From Pseudoalteromonas ulvae UL12 (GTDB lineage Bacteria; Pseudomonadota; Gammaproteobacteria; Enterobacterales; Alteromonadaceae): DNA of 64,000 nt. Where the stretch lies: positions 310,001-374,000 of the forward strand of contig NZ_AQHJ01000035.1 of the NCBI RefSeq assembly GCF_014925405.1, given 5' to 3'. Below the pieces are notes generated by a model, which saw nothing but the letters and a program-made list of their open reading frames with translations, made no database searches and was not told where the DNA came from. This document shows positions 27,172-35,136 of the stretch, in pieces (position 1 is the stretch's first letter; every line of letters begins with the position of its first letter). Position numbers and translations under genes: made by a program.

Positions 27172-27534
27172 AATTGTAGGTTGGGCTTTAGCCCGAAAGT
27201 CATTTAAAAGCCGTTTTCAAATAAACAACAGCTTTTAAATTAACACCGTTGTCGCGCGGGCATGGGCAGCCAAAGAGGGCTGACGTTGACCCCTCTCTGG
27301 ACACTCTCAGCGCCACCGACATCACGCAGTATCCTGCAAATAATCAATAGATGTGAACGCCAACGGCGAAGATAGGCCATCCATGGCCAAGCTTCACCTT
27401 GCATTTCATCCATGAAATGCATGACTCATCAATTACTTATTTTTAGGGTGTGATCACGGGGGGATATTAGTATCGGTGTGAGTTTTGAGAAAAGCTGATA
27501 TGCGCGAGCTGTAGCAGCGACTTTATGTCGCGAC
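27172..27534. repeat. Long direct repeat, copy 2
   Basis: About 363 bases in the same orientation as copy 1, separated from it by 14 bases. It has small changes that keep the hairpins, for example GCATTTCAT-CC-ATGAAATGC in place of GCATTTCA-TCCT-TGAAATGC. Near its left end it has GGGCT-TTA-GCCC, a pattern seen in short dispersed intergenic repeats. Non-coding. Confidence 0.8.
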
Positions 27535-27851
27535 AGAGTTTGCTTGTGATTTGTACAATCAATGAATGCTAAACAGAAGTTATTCAATCTATTACTAATT
27601 TTGATACCGATTTTGTATTGAATAATAAAAAACATTTAAAATCAATTGGATACTAATTTTTTCACATGTTTTACACACCCCGTAACCTCACAGATACCGC
27701 AAAAAACCACCTAAAATATAGAGTTAAAATATCCAATCGAAACTGACGAAACGATTGAATCAAAATAGGAACTCAGTTATCGTTCGCAGACTAATAAAAA
27801 TAACTTGAAAACGAGTAAATCTACAGGATCGTTAGCAGTTATAAGGAAATC
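27535..27851. other. AT-rich intergenic region
   Basis: About 317 bases without a credible gene. A stem CAATCG/CGATTG around a 12-base loop lies near 27731-27760. It ends with ATAAGGAAATC, the ribosome site of the next gene. Confidence 0.45.
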
Positions 27852-28400
27852 ATGGATAACTTATCAAAAGCAGAAATAGCGATTCTTTCAGTATTCTTGG
27901 GCTGGTTTTTAGGGCAAGGTGCTGAATTTATTAAATCATTCATAAAACAACGTAGAACATTAAAAGCACTTTATTTAGAGCTTTCAGATATGAGTGAACA
28001 CCTTAAAAACAGTAAGAATCGCTGTGCTAAAAGCTTATGCGAGTTTTTGGATAACCAGAATGGCATAATCTTGCCGCAGCCTGTGAGCACTCCAATATAT
28101 GACAATTTCTATAAAGATATTTGTATGAAGCTTACTAGTGAACAACGAAAAACATGTCATCAAATTTATGCTCACGCAATTTCATTTAATAACAAATTAA
28201 GCGAATTAAGCGAACAAGTAGATAAGTCGGATATACCCAACAAATTAATTGAAGCACATATAGATGCAGCATGGGCGCATGAATTAATTGATCACTTCAT
28301 TGAACACGATGGTAAGTCATCACTTCTAGAGAATAAAGACAAAGTGGATCAAATCAATGATGGTTTCCAAGTTGTATGGAGACAACTAGAAAAACTATAG
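27852..28400 (+). CDS. Membrane-anchored hypothetical protein
   Basis: 182 residues. One N-terminal membrane helix (about 7-27, IAILSVFLGWFLGQ) followed by a basic stretch (KQRRTLKALYLEL) and a helical, charged cytoplasmic part with predicted coiled coil. Lacks any motif I recognise. It is AT-richer than the flanking core genes, lies between two repeat systems and has no operon partner, which suggests acquired DNA. Good AAGGAAATC ribosome site. This shape (one helix plus helical domain) occurs in many accessory proteins, so I assign no function. Confidence 0.6.
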   Translation: MDNLSKAEIAILSVFLGWFLGQGAEFIKSFIKQRRTLKALYLELSDMSEHLKNSKNRCAKSLCEFLDNQNGIILPQPVSTPIYDNFYKDICMKLTSEQRKTCHQIYAHAISFNNKLSELSEQVDKSDIPNKLIEAHIDAAWAHELIDHFIEHDGKSSLLENKDKVDQINDGFQVVWRQLEKL

Positions 28401-28441
28401 AATGGAAAAAGAAAATATCAGACATATATGGACACGATCCA

Positions 28442-28783
28442 CTTTGTAAGCATGAGCGGTTTTTATCTTGTAAAAAATACAAAATAAATAGTGTGTTCTT
28501 TTTGTTCGTTAACATATGTTCATGTGGTTTTCTGATCAATAGATATTAACAATATCAGCACTGACATATATACAGGCTCTGTTCTTTCCTCAGATTATCA
28601 AGAAAAGAGTGGCGGGAGTTGACTCCCGCCGGCCTCTGATGAATTCCGTACTTGAAATACCTTAACACCCACACGGATTTTAAACCCTTGTCTCAACCAG
28701 GTTATTTTCAAGCGGGAAAACCGTTTACTCGTCAACATGTGTTAGCTAACAGTGGTGTGAACAACCCGTTACTATTTAGGTAA
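28442..28783. repeat. Diverged direct repeat R, copy 1
   Basis: About 340 bases that align in order with 29868-30178. In the first 40 bases (TATCTTGTAAAAAATACA region) I count 34 matches. Later matching islands are TTTTCTGAT, the TACAGGCTCTG/TACAGGCCCTG pair, GAATT-C-G-ACTTGAAATA with its counterpart, GGATTTTAAA with AGATTTTAAA, and ACTATTTAGGTAA with ACTATTTAAGTAA. Copy 1 alone holds an 8-bp hairpin GGCGGGAG-TTGA-CTCCCGCC at 28611-28630. Non-coding. Confidence 0.6.
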
Positions 28784-28814
28784 TGGCTGAATAAGCAATT
28801 ACTGCATCAGCCGA

Positions 28815-28841
28815 TGAGATATTTATGACTGTCACATATTT
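28815..28841. repeat. Short diverged repeat S, copy 1
   Basis: 27 bases (TGAGATATTTATGACTGTCA and on) that match 29406-29432 at 24 positions. It directly precedes a small gene in both places, so it may carry leader or promoter signals. Confidence 0.5.
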
Positions 28842-28864
28842 TTCATTCGGAAGTAAAAGTAACT

Positions 28865-29233
28865 ATGTGCAATGGTCATTCTACATTTTCAAACAAAGTT
28901 TATTTAGGCAATACTGAATTAGATGAGCTCTTTGTTAGTTTAGATTCGTTTAAAACTAGTTACTATGGCGGATTGAGAAACATAGAGTTTGGTGGTTTTG
29001 GTAATGAATATGCCAATGGCGCTTTTCATGCTCACTTGCACTTCTCTAAGCCTAGTAATCTTTTCATTGCTACATATCAACAATCAGAGTTTTTTGAGTT
29101 TAAAGGCCAAAATGTAGCAAGTGAATCAAAAATGTATTTGTCTACCAAACAGGGTCAATTTGATAATTTTTTGCTTGAATTTAAAAGTTTAAACTCAAGT
29201 AAATCTGGAGTTGCGGAGCTAATTCGCACCTAA
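28865..29233 (+). CDS. Hypothetical protein of the accessory stretch
   Basis: 122 residues, no signal peptide, no membrane segment. Gly/Phe/Tyr-rich beta-like sequence in the middle (YYGGLRNIEFGGFGNEYANG, then AFHAHLHFSK). No recognised family. The ribosome site before the ATG is weak (GGAAGTAAAAGTAACT), so start and even coding status are less certain than for neighbours, but frame length in this AT-rich region is suggestive. Confidence 0.45.
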   Translation: MCNGHSTFSNKVYLGNTELDELFVSLDSFKTSYYGGLRNIEFGGFGNEYANGAFHAHLHFSKPSNLFIATYQQSEFFEFKGQNVASESKMYLSTKQGQFDNFLLEFKSLNSSKSGVAELIRT

Positions 29234-29405
29234 CACATATGAGCCGATCTATCATCAATAGGCATTACTAATCTTTTTGGCTGCGCAAGCGGTCAAAACT
29301 AAATCAATTAACAAATTCATCTGTCGGTTAGTTGCTAAATCGTCGTGCTTTTTTGATGGCAGCATGTAAACAAATAGAGAGGCTCTTTTATTGCAATCTC
29401 ATCGC

Positions 29406-29432
29406 TGAGATATATATGGCTGTCATATATTT
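29406..29432. repeat. Short diverged repeat S, copy 2
   Basis: Second copy of the 27-base element (24 of 27 matches to 28815-28841). It lies about 50 bases upstream of a short reading frame pair with good ribosome sites. Confidence 0.5.
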
Positions 29433-29480
29433 CCATAAAAATAAAAGAAAAAACTTGCCATAAAGAATGAAGGACTTATT

Positions 29481-29531
29481 ATGGAAACAAGTCGATGTAC
29501 CCATTTTGTAATTAATAAGGAAATACTATGA
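29481..29531 (+). CDS. Possible 16-residue leader peptide
   Basis: ATG at 29481 with AAGGA spaced about seven bases upstream opens a 16-codon frame (METSRCTHFVINKEIL). Its stop TGA overlaps the ATG of the next small gene (ATGA at 29528-29531), the classic arrangement of translational coupling. Very short, so only a candidate. Confidence 0.35.
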   Translation: METSRCTHFVINKEIL

Positions 29532-29677
29532 GCTTTATAGTTAGTTTAATGACAGTTTTAATTTTAAATTTAACTCCAATTACAGTGGATGACGCAACCC
29601 CGAATAGTCGAGTTTGCGCACCTCAAATAATTGGTGAGCCTGAATACTGGGATTGCATTGATCCATACGGGCCATAA
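29528..29677 (+). CDS. Small membrane or secreted peptide, unknown
   Basis: 49 residues. A hydrophobic N-terminus (SFIVSLMTVLILNLTPITV) can be a signal peptide or membrane anchor; the rest (about 29 residues) is acidic with two Cys, in SRVCAPQ and YWDCIDPYGP, spaced for one disulfide. AAGG lies seven bases before the ATG. A hairpin terminator follows ten bases after the stop. The combination of ribosome site, signal-like start and terminator supports a real gene too short for usual gene calls. Confidence 0.5.
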   Translation: MSFIVSLMTVLILNLTPITVDDATPNSRVCAPQIIGEPEYWDCIDPYGP

Positions 29678-29686
29678 TAAATAAAT

Positions 29687-29715
29687 GGGTTCAGCTACAA
29701 AACTGAGCCCTTATT
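29687..29715 (+). terminator. Terminator after the 49-residue gene
   Basis: GGGTTCAG pairs with CTGAGCCC (one G-T pair) around an 8-base loop and is followed by TTATT. Confidence 0.55.
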
Positions 29716-29867
29716 CAGCAGTTTAAGCGTGACGACAATGGTCTGATATTTCCAATTTTCAGATACCATGATTGCTTTATAAAACATTCAAAATATCGTT
29801 CGATTACCCAAGTAAAATAGTGATTATTTATTTCAATAAATCAAAAAATGACTATAGGCATAGCCTA

Positions 29868-30178
29868 CCTTGAAAGTATGAGTGGTATTTACCTTGTAAA
29901 AAATACATCATGAACCACTTTTTATAGGTTAATATTTGGTCATGTTGTTTTCTGATTCATTGCTATTAAAACCTATCTATATTGTTATAAATACAGGCCC
30001 TGCGCTTTGCTGAATTCATCATAGAGCATAGGCGTTTATTACTTTGATTAATTTCTGCACTAGAGATATTTTAACAGCTGAACAGATTTTAAAGACCATG
30101 TACTTTTCTGTTTTTACTAGACTACTACGCTTTACTTTTCACCCTAATTTCTCAATATGTTACCCACTATTTAAGTAA
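29868..30178. repeat. Diverged direct repeat R, copy 2
   Basis: About 310 bases related to 28442-28783 in the same orientation, without the GC-rich hairpin of copy 1. Non-coding. Ends about 70 bases before the M9 gene. I see no other gene in 29716-30250. Confidence 0.6.
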
Positions 30179-30250
30179 ACCCCATTTTTCACTTGCAAAG
30201 CTATAAAATTATTGCATACAATATCCTAAATTAATTTAAGCCTATTTATT

Positions 30251-32080
30251 ATGTTTCATAAATGTATTGTTATTCTTTGCGCTGGGTTATTTTTGGCTGC
30301 TTGTAATACACGTATCTCGCCTGTGATAGTGACTGAAACAGTTGCTTTACAAAGCCAAACCGAGCCAGAAATCTGCGCTTTAGAAGGCACTGTTGATATG
30401 CTCGATATAATAGCGAATCAAAAGGTGGATTTGTGGGGGCAGTGCCAGCAGTTGCAACAAGTCGATACATTAGTATTGGTGTTGGATGCACTTGAGCAGC
30501 ATTTTAAGGCGGCTGAATTTACGCCATCGCAACTTGATGCGTTGCTTTATTATCTGCGTACATACAGTTATTTTGGTCAGTTTGAAGAGGTTCATGAAAC
30601 GGTTTGGGCTAAGCTGGATGCAAGCTTAACGTTGTTGAGTCAACAGCCCTTTTTTCTGGAAAAAACCGAGTCAGCAAGGCGCTTGCAAGAGCATTATGTG
30701 GTCGCGCTGTATCGCTTTTATTATCAAGCACCTTTTCATACCAAGTTAGCGCCGCATTTAAATAACTTAGCTTTATTATTGGCCAGCTATGATGATGCAA
30801 CTTTATCGGGTGGATCACAGCAAGCACAATACAGTGCTTGGGAAACGCTGCGAGCGATTAGCTTTCTTGCTTATGAAGGGCGCTTAAATGGCGAAGTCGC
30901 CGCGCAGTTTAACGCAAACACCCGCTTAACGCGCGCATTGACTGACTTTGCCATGCAACTCACCCAAGCCGATTGGCGGTTTGAACATGCGTTATGGTCA
31001 CTTGCTTATGTGCACATCCTCATGGAAGAAGATGCGGCTAATCAGCTCGATGAGCAAGTGTGGCAGTGGCTAAGCCAAGCTGAATTTTTATCTCACCAGC
31101 AGGCACAGTCGCATTATTCGCTTAACTATTTGGCCAATTCATATCGTGCGCAAGATAACTGCGATAATGAATTTAAAGGGCGGTGTTTTATCCCTTCGCT
31201 TGAGCAAGCTTTACCTATCAAACATCAGTGTGATGACTCGCTTTTTATCTTGGCTGAGCAAATGACCACCGTTCAGCTTGAAGAGTCTTGCGTGCAGCTT
31301 TTATCGCAACAAGCTGATTTTCATCAAATATTAGCAACGAATAATCAGCCAGTTGCCAACGATCACAATCAGTCATTGCGCGTTGTTATTTTTGATGATT
31401 ACAGTTCGTATAATCGTTATGGCCAAATGACGTTTAACATTCAAACCAATAATGGCGGCATGTATATAGAGGGCAATCCAAGTGATCCTGACAATCAAGC
31501 GACCTTTTATTCGTTTGAGGCATTTTGGTTGCGGCCCCAATTGAGTGTTTGGAATTTGAATCACGAGTATGTTCATTACCTTGATGGGCGATTTTCAAAG
31601 TACGGTGGTTTTGGTCATTTTCCAGATAAATTGGTGTGGTGGTCAGAAGGAATGGGGGAGTATATTTCTAAACGAGAGGAAAATCCGCGCGCATTCAAAT
31701 TACTGCATGAAACCAAACGGGATAACTGGCTGAGCTTGCGAGCAATTTTTGATACACAATATGGCGACGGCAGTGAGCAAATTTACCAATGGTCGTATTT
31801 GGCGGTGCGTTTTTTAGCTGAGCACTCTCCAACAGAGCTGCAATCATTGAGTCAGCATTTAAAAACAGATTTCTTTTTGGGTTATGAGCAAGCGTTAACA
31901 CGCCTGGCGTCAACGCAGCAAGAGGAATTCGAGTTGTGGTTACAGGCTCATAATGAACGCTATGTTAAACCCAACACCACCATTAACGCGATCAATCGCA
32001 AGCAATATCGGTATTTGTATCGCTCGTATTTGCAACCAGCACATTTAACAAATACCATCAAACACCGACATAACTTATAA
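30251..32080 (+). CDS. M9-type collagenase-like metalloprotease, lipoprotein
   Basis: 609 residues. A lipoprotein signal with lipobox LAAC (Cys near residue 18). The catalytic zinc motif HEYVH at 438-442 in NHEYVHYLDGRF, plus the downstream WWSEGMGEY with the third ligand Glu, is the hallmark of Vibrio-type collagenases (M9A). The preceding 400 residues would be the activator (M9N-like) part; no PKD or PPC domains follow, so it is shorter than secreted collagenases. Likely held at the outer membrane. Substrate (collagen or other peptides) unproven. No close partner gene. Confidence 0.82.
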   Translation: MFHKCIVILCAGLFLAACNTRISPVIVTETVALQSQTEPEICALEGTVDMLDIIANQKVDLWGQCQQLQQVDTLVLVLDALEQHFKAAEFTPSQLDALLYYLRTYSYFGQFEEVHETVWAKLDASLTLLSQQPFFLEKTESARRLQEHYVVALYRFYYQAPFHTKLAPHLNNLALLLASYDDATLSGGSQQAQYSAWETLRAISFLAYEGRLNGEVAAQFNANTRLTRALTDFAMQLTQADWRFEHALWSLAYVHILMEEDAANQLDEQVWQWLSQAEFLSHQQAQSHYSLNYLANSYRAQDNCDNEFKGRCFIPSLEQALPIKHQCDDSLFILAEQMTTVQLEESCVQLLSQQADFHQILATNNQPVANDHNQSLRVVIFDDYSSYNRYGQMTFNIQTNNGGMYIEGNPSDPDNQATFYSFEAFWLRPQLSVWNLNHEYVHYLDGRFSKYGGFGHFPDKLVWWSEGMGEYISKREENPRAFKLLHETKRDNWLSLRAIFDTQYGDGSEQIYQWSYLAVRFLAEHSPTELQSLSQHLKTDFFLGYEQALTRLASTQQEEFELWLQAHNERYVKPNTTINAINRKQYRYLYRSYLQPAHLTNTIKHRHNL

Positions 32081-32110
32081 GCAAGTACACGTTAATCACA
32101 TATTCCCCGT

Positions 32111-32140
32111 AAAAAGCGCCTTTTAAACGAGGCGTTTTTT
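32111..32140 (+). terminator. Terminator after the M9 gene
   Basis: A short CGCCT/AGGCG stem flanked by A-runs on the left and TTTTTTATTT on the right, 30 bases after the stop. Confidence 0.6.
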
Positions 32141-32215
32141 ATTTATGAGATTGTGTCAATTGTCCAAAATGGGTATGATCCGCTGGAGATTTATTATCAG
32201 CCAAAAGGAATTGCT

Positions 32216-32677
32216 GTGTATCAAGACGATACAGATAGCGTTGACGTGCCATTTATTACAATGACACTCAGTTATAAAATGTTTTTTATTAATTGTGCCG
32301 CGTTACAAGGCCTGTTTATTATATTGAGTTTAATCACCAGCTTTGTCGCCTCTTCCAGCATGGCACATCTTACCGGTGATCTTTTTCGTAGCATTGATGC
32401 TACCGGATTAAGCCGCTTTTCTTTGCATATGATCAGTGTGACATTTATTGTCGCGATTTTTTTCGCTGTATTTCTAAAATATAAAAAAATTGACCGAGTG
32501 CCGTTATGCTTTTTGTCTGGGTTTCCGGGGTTGATGCTGTTATTTAGTGCTACACGGTTTGTATCGTCGGTTTGGGTCTTTGTGCTTAGTACGCTTGCCG
32601 TCATCATCGTCCTGTTTTTTAATTACCATCGTATTAAACAGCAGGCGCTAGAGTCATGCATGTCATTTAATCAGTAA
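32216..32677 (+). CDS. Four-helix membrane protein, unknown
   Basis: About 153 residues with four membrane helices (around residues 22-45, 65-88, 97-115 and 118-140) and short tails. I choose the GTG at 32216 because AAAAGG lies seven bases before it; the longer frame from GTG 32153 has no site and would overlap the terminator zone. No recognised family. Eleven bases upstream of the DUF4124 gene, so it is probably the first gene of a three-gene operon. Confidence 0.6.
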   Translation: MYQDDTDSVDVPFITMTLSYKMFFINCAALQGLFIILSLITSFVASSSMAHLTGDLFRSIDATGLSRFSLHMISVTFIVAIFFAVFLKYKKIDRVPLCFLSGFPGLMLLFSATRFVSSVWVFVLSTLAVIIVLFFNYHRIKQQALESCMSFNQ

Positions 32678-32687
32678 GGAAAAGGCC

Positions 32688-33212
32688 ATGGCGCGCTTTA
32701 TTTACTTTTTAGTCTGTATTGCCCTAATAGCTGGCGGCGCTTTGTTTGTTTTGAAGCGCCCAGATGGCCAGCCTTGGCTCAGTATGCCTGAGCCTTCAGT
32801 GCCAAGCTTGGATCTGACACTTGATAATCATGTCCAGCAACTCACGCAGCAAGTCAAAAGTTTAACTACCTCTGCAAACCACGTGCTTACTGCAACTTCA
32901 GATGAACAAACGCAGGTTTTTCGTTGGCAAGATATCAATGGGCAGTGGCATTACTCAGACACGCCCAATCCTGATGGACAAAGCGAAGCGGTGATATTAA
33001 AAGCCAGCGATGTGACTGTGCTTGCCCCTGAGACTTTTTCGCTGCAATCTGTCAGTAACAAAGCGTCGCATATGCAGATGTTACCTACCTTAAGCCAACC
33101 TTTTGAGCGTATTTCGCAGGCGCAAGAAACTCTGCACGAGGCTAAGAACATTCAGCAATTAGTTGATGATCGAAAAGAGCAACTGGATCAGCAAATAAAG
33201 CAGTCTCAATGA
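32688..33212 (+). CDS. DUF4124-domain protein with N-terminal membrane helix
   Basis: 174 residues. A membrane helix (about 3-21, IYFLVCIALIAGGALFVL), then a DUF4124 module (about 75-105, VFRWQDINGQWHYSDTPNPDG), a motif thought to be periplasmic with unknown role. The C-terminus is a charged helix. ATG follows AAGGAAAAGGCC. Overlaps the next gene by ATGA. Confidence 0.8.
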   Translation: MARFIYFLVCIALIAGGALFVLKRPDGQPWLSMPEPSVPSLDLTLDNHVQQLTQQVKSLTTSANHVLTATSDEQTQVFRWQDINGQWHYSDTPNPDGQSEAVILKASDVTVLAPETFSLQSVSNKASHMQMLPTLSQPFERISQAQETLHEAKNIQQLVDDRKEQLDQQIKQSQ

Positions 33213-33775
33213 CCCATGCAGAATTACACAGGTTACAGCAGCTACAAACATGGCTGAGTGAGAGCGCTTTTCATGCTGATTTGTTAGCGGTTGTTGCGAC
33301 CCTTTTGCTACCTGATTGCTATATAGGTGCTGGGTTTGTGCGAAACTTAGTGTGGGATAAACGTCACAACTATCGTGCTCATACACCACTCAATGATATT
33401 GATGTGATTTATTTTGACCAAGCCGAATCCGATCCTCATGCATATTTAGGTTATGAAGCACAGCTTCGAGCGCTGCGTCCGCACATTTCGTGGCAAGTAC
33501 GTAATCAAGCCTTGATGCATCATCGCAATGGCGATCGGCCGTATAAAAATACCCTTGATGCGATGTCTTTTTGGCCTGAATGTGAAACCGCAGTCGCAGC
33601 GCGTCTATTACCGAACCAGCAATATGAAGTGATATCAGCATTTGGTTTAGCGAGTGTGTTTGATTTATTTATTAGCGCAAATCCCCTGCGCGATCCTGCA
33701 ATCAGTGCTCAGCGGACTCGCGACAAGCATTGGTTAACTCATTGGCCAAAATTGACCATCAGACACCCTAACTGA
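33209..33775 (+). CDS. Nucleotidyltransferase family protein (NTP_transf_6 type)
   Basis: 188 residues. IGAGFVRNLVWD followed by TPLNDIDVIYFD gives the GxxR and DxD pattern of the small nucleotidyltransferases formerly called DUF925. No substrate is established for the family. The ATGA overlap with the DUF4124 gene indicates translational coupling, although the two are not known to work together. Confidence 0.82.
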   Translation: MTHAELHRLQQLQTWLSESAFHADLLAVVATLLLPDCYIGAGFVRNLVWDKRHNYRAHTPLNDIDVIYFDQAESDPHAYLGYEAQLRALRPHISWQVRNQALMHHRNGDRPYKNTLDAMSFWPECETAVAARLLPNQQYEVISAFGLASVFDLFISANPLRDPAISAQRTRDKHWLTHWPKLTIRHPN

Positions 33776-33968
33776 TAACCCACATTAGGCTTTTTCATTC
33801 ATGCAAATGAATAACCACGGGTGCTTTGCCTGAGATTGCTAAGATGTGCAGATTTGTTTGCGTTGATAAAATGACAGTGCTAGAGTGTCAATACAGTAAA
33901 ATCAATACGTTATGAGCTGACTATGCAATCTAATCAGCTGATTTTCGCACTTCAATTCTGAGCCTAAG

Positions 33969-35030
33969 ATGACAAATAAACTACGAATGCACGTTTTGGG
34001 TTGGCCAATATGGCTGATTGTCTGGTGTAGCTTAGTGCTAAGTTTCGCAGTGAATGCAGAAACGAGCTTACAATGGCAACATACCACACTGAAAACACAA
34101 CCATCGTTACGAGGCTCTGCCATGTATGGGGATTCGCTCTGGGTCTCGGGCAGTCAAAACAGTGTATGGAATAGCCTAGATGGTGGAAAAACTTGGCAAG
34201 ATCGCAGCATTAAGTCAGACGTTATCACTGATTTTCGAGATATCGCTCTGTTTGATGAACAAACCGCGATTGTCATGGGAGTGGGCAGTGGCGAGCAGTC
34301 GGTATTGTACCTCACAGAAAATGCAGGAGCGACTTGGCAATTGCTGTATCAAAACACCGATCCAACAGGTTTTTTTGATTCAATTGCGTTTTGGAATCGC
34401 CAACATGGTTTATTGATGGGGGATCCTGTTGATGGATATTATGTTGTGAAATACACCCAAGATGGTGGCAAAACATGGCAGCGAGTTGCGAAAAATAAAT
34501 TGCCTGATAGGCAAGAAGAAGAGGCGGCTTTTGCTGCAAGTGGACACACCCTTATTGTTGGTCAAGATCAGCAAGCTTGGTTAACTACCGGTGGAAAATC
34601 AGCCTCGGTTTATCATTCGACAGATGCAGGTCTGAGCTGGGCGCGTAAAAAAGTTCCTTTGTTTAATCGTACTGCAACTGCTGGGGGCTATGGGCTTGCG
34701 CTGAATCAGAACCAACAGCTTTTTGTGGTTGGTGGAGATTACCAACAACGCGATACTACCTATCCGAACATGGCACGGTTTATTAATAATCGCTGGCTCA
34801 GTGTAGCAAGTGGGCAACGAGGCCTTCGCACCGCAATGAAATGCGTACCTGCCGTGTGTATCACAACGGGAAAAACAGGCAACGATGTATCGTATGATCA
34901 AGGCGATACTTGGCAGCCTTTAATCAACCCTCACTCATCATTAGCTGGTTACTATACGGCAGCCAGTGATAACAATCGGTTTTTATTGGCTGGCAGTGAT
35001 GGGAAAATTGCAATCGTCACGCAATTGTAA
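33969..35030 (+). CDS. Secreted BNR/YCF48-like beta-propeller protein
   Basis: 353 residues. Signal peptide (about 1-31, ending AVNAE). At least five Asp-box repeats are visible: LDGGKTWQ, ENAGATWQ, QDGGKTWQ, TDAGLSWA and YDQGDTWQ, giving a beta-propeller like the photosystem II assembly factor YCF48 and BNR glycan-binding proteins. In this non-photosynthetic organism the role is unknown, perhaps a periplasmic assembly or binding protein. Divergent neighbours and a TonB receptor follow, with a 106-base gap. Confidence 0.82.
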   Translation: MTNKLRMHVLGWPIWLIVWCSLVLSFAVNAETSLQWQHTTLKTQPSLRGSAMYGDSLWVSGSQNSVWNSLDGGKTWQDRSIKSDVITDFRDIALFDEQTAIVMGVGSGEQSVLYLTENAGATWQLLYQNTDPTGFFDSIAFWNRQHGLLMGDPVDGYYVVKYTQDGGKTWQRVAKNKLPDRQEEEAAFAASGHTLIVGQDQQAWLTTGGKSASVYHSTDAGLSWARKKVPLFNRTATAGGYGLALNQNQQLFVVGGDYQQRDTTYPNMARFINNRWLSVASGQRGLRTAMKCVPAVCITTGKTGNDVSYDQGDTWQPLINPHSSLAGYYTAASDNNRFLLAGSDGKIAIVTQL

Positions 35031-35136
35031 ACTTTTGTTTATAGGCTAATTATCTTTTATTTACAGTCGTATGAATTGGTGTTTCTTGATGCCTTAAACT
35101 AACCTTGTGCTAAGGAAATACCTTTTGAAGTAGCCA

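Noticed and set aside
27240..27422. Minus-strand frame of 60 codons across the second long repeat
   Set aside because: It follows hairpin-rich repeat sequence and is not kept in the first copy.
26770..27534. CRISPR array
   Set aside because: Only two very long copies with no short spacers of even length; no cas genes.
28442..30178. Integron cassettes with attC sites
   Set aside because: Repeats and small unknown genes suggested it, but I could not find the inverted core sites that mark attC, and no integrase is in the window.
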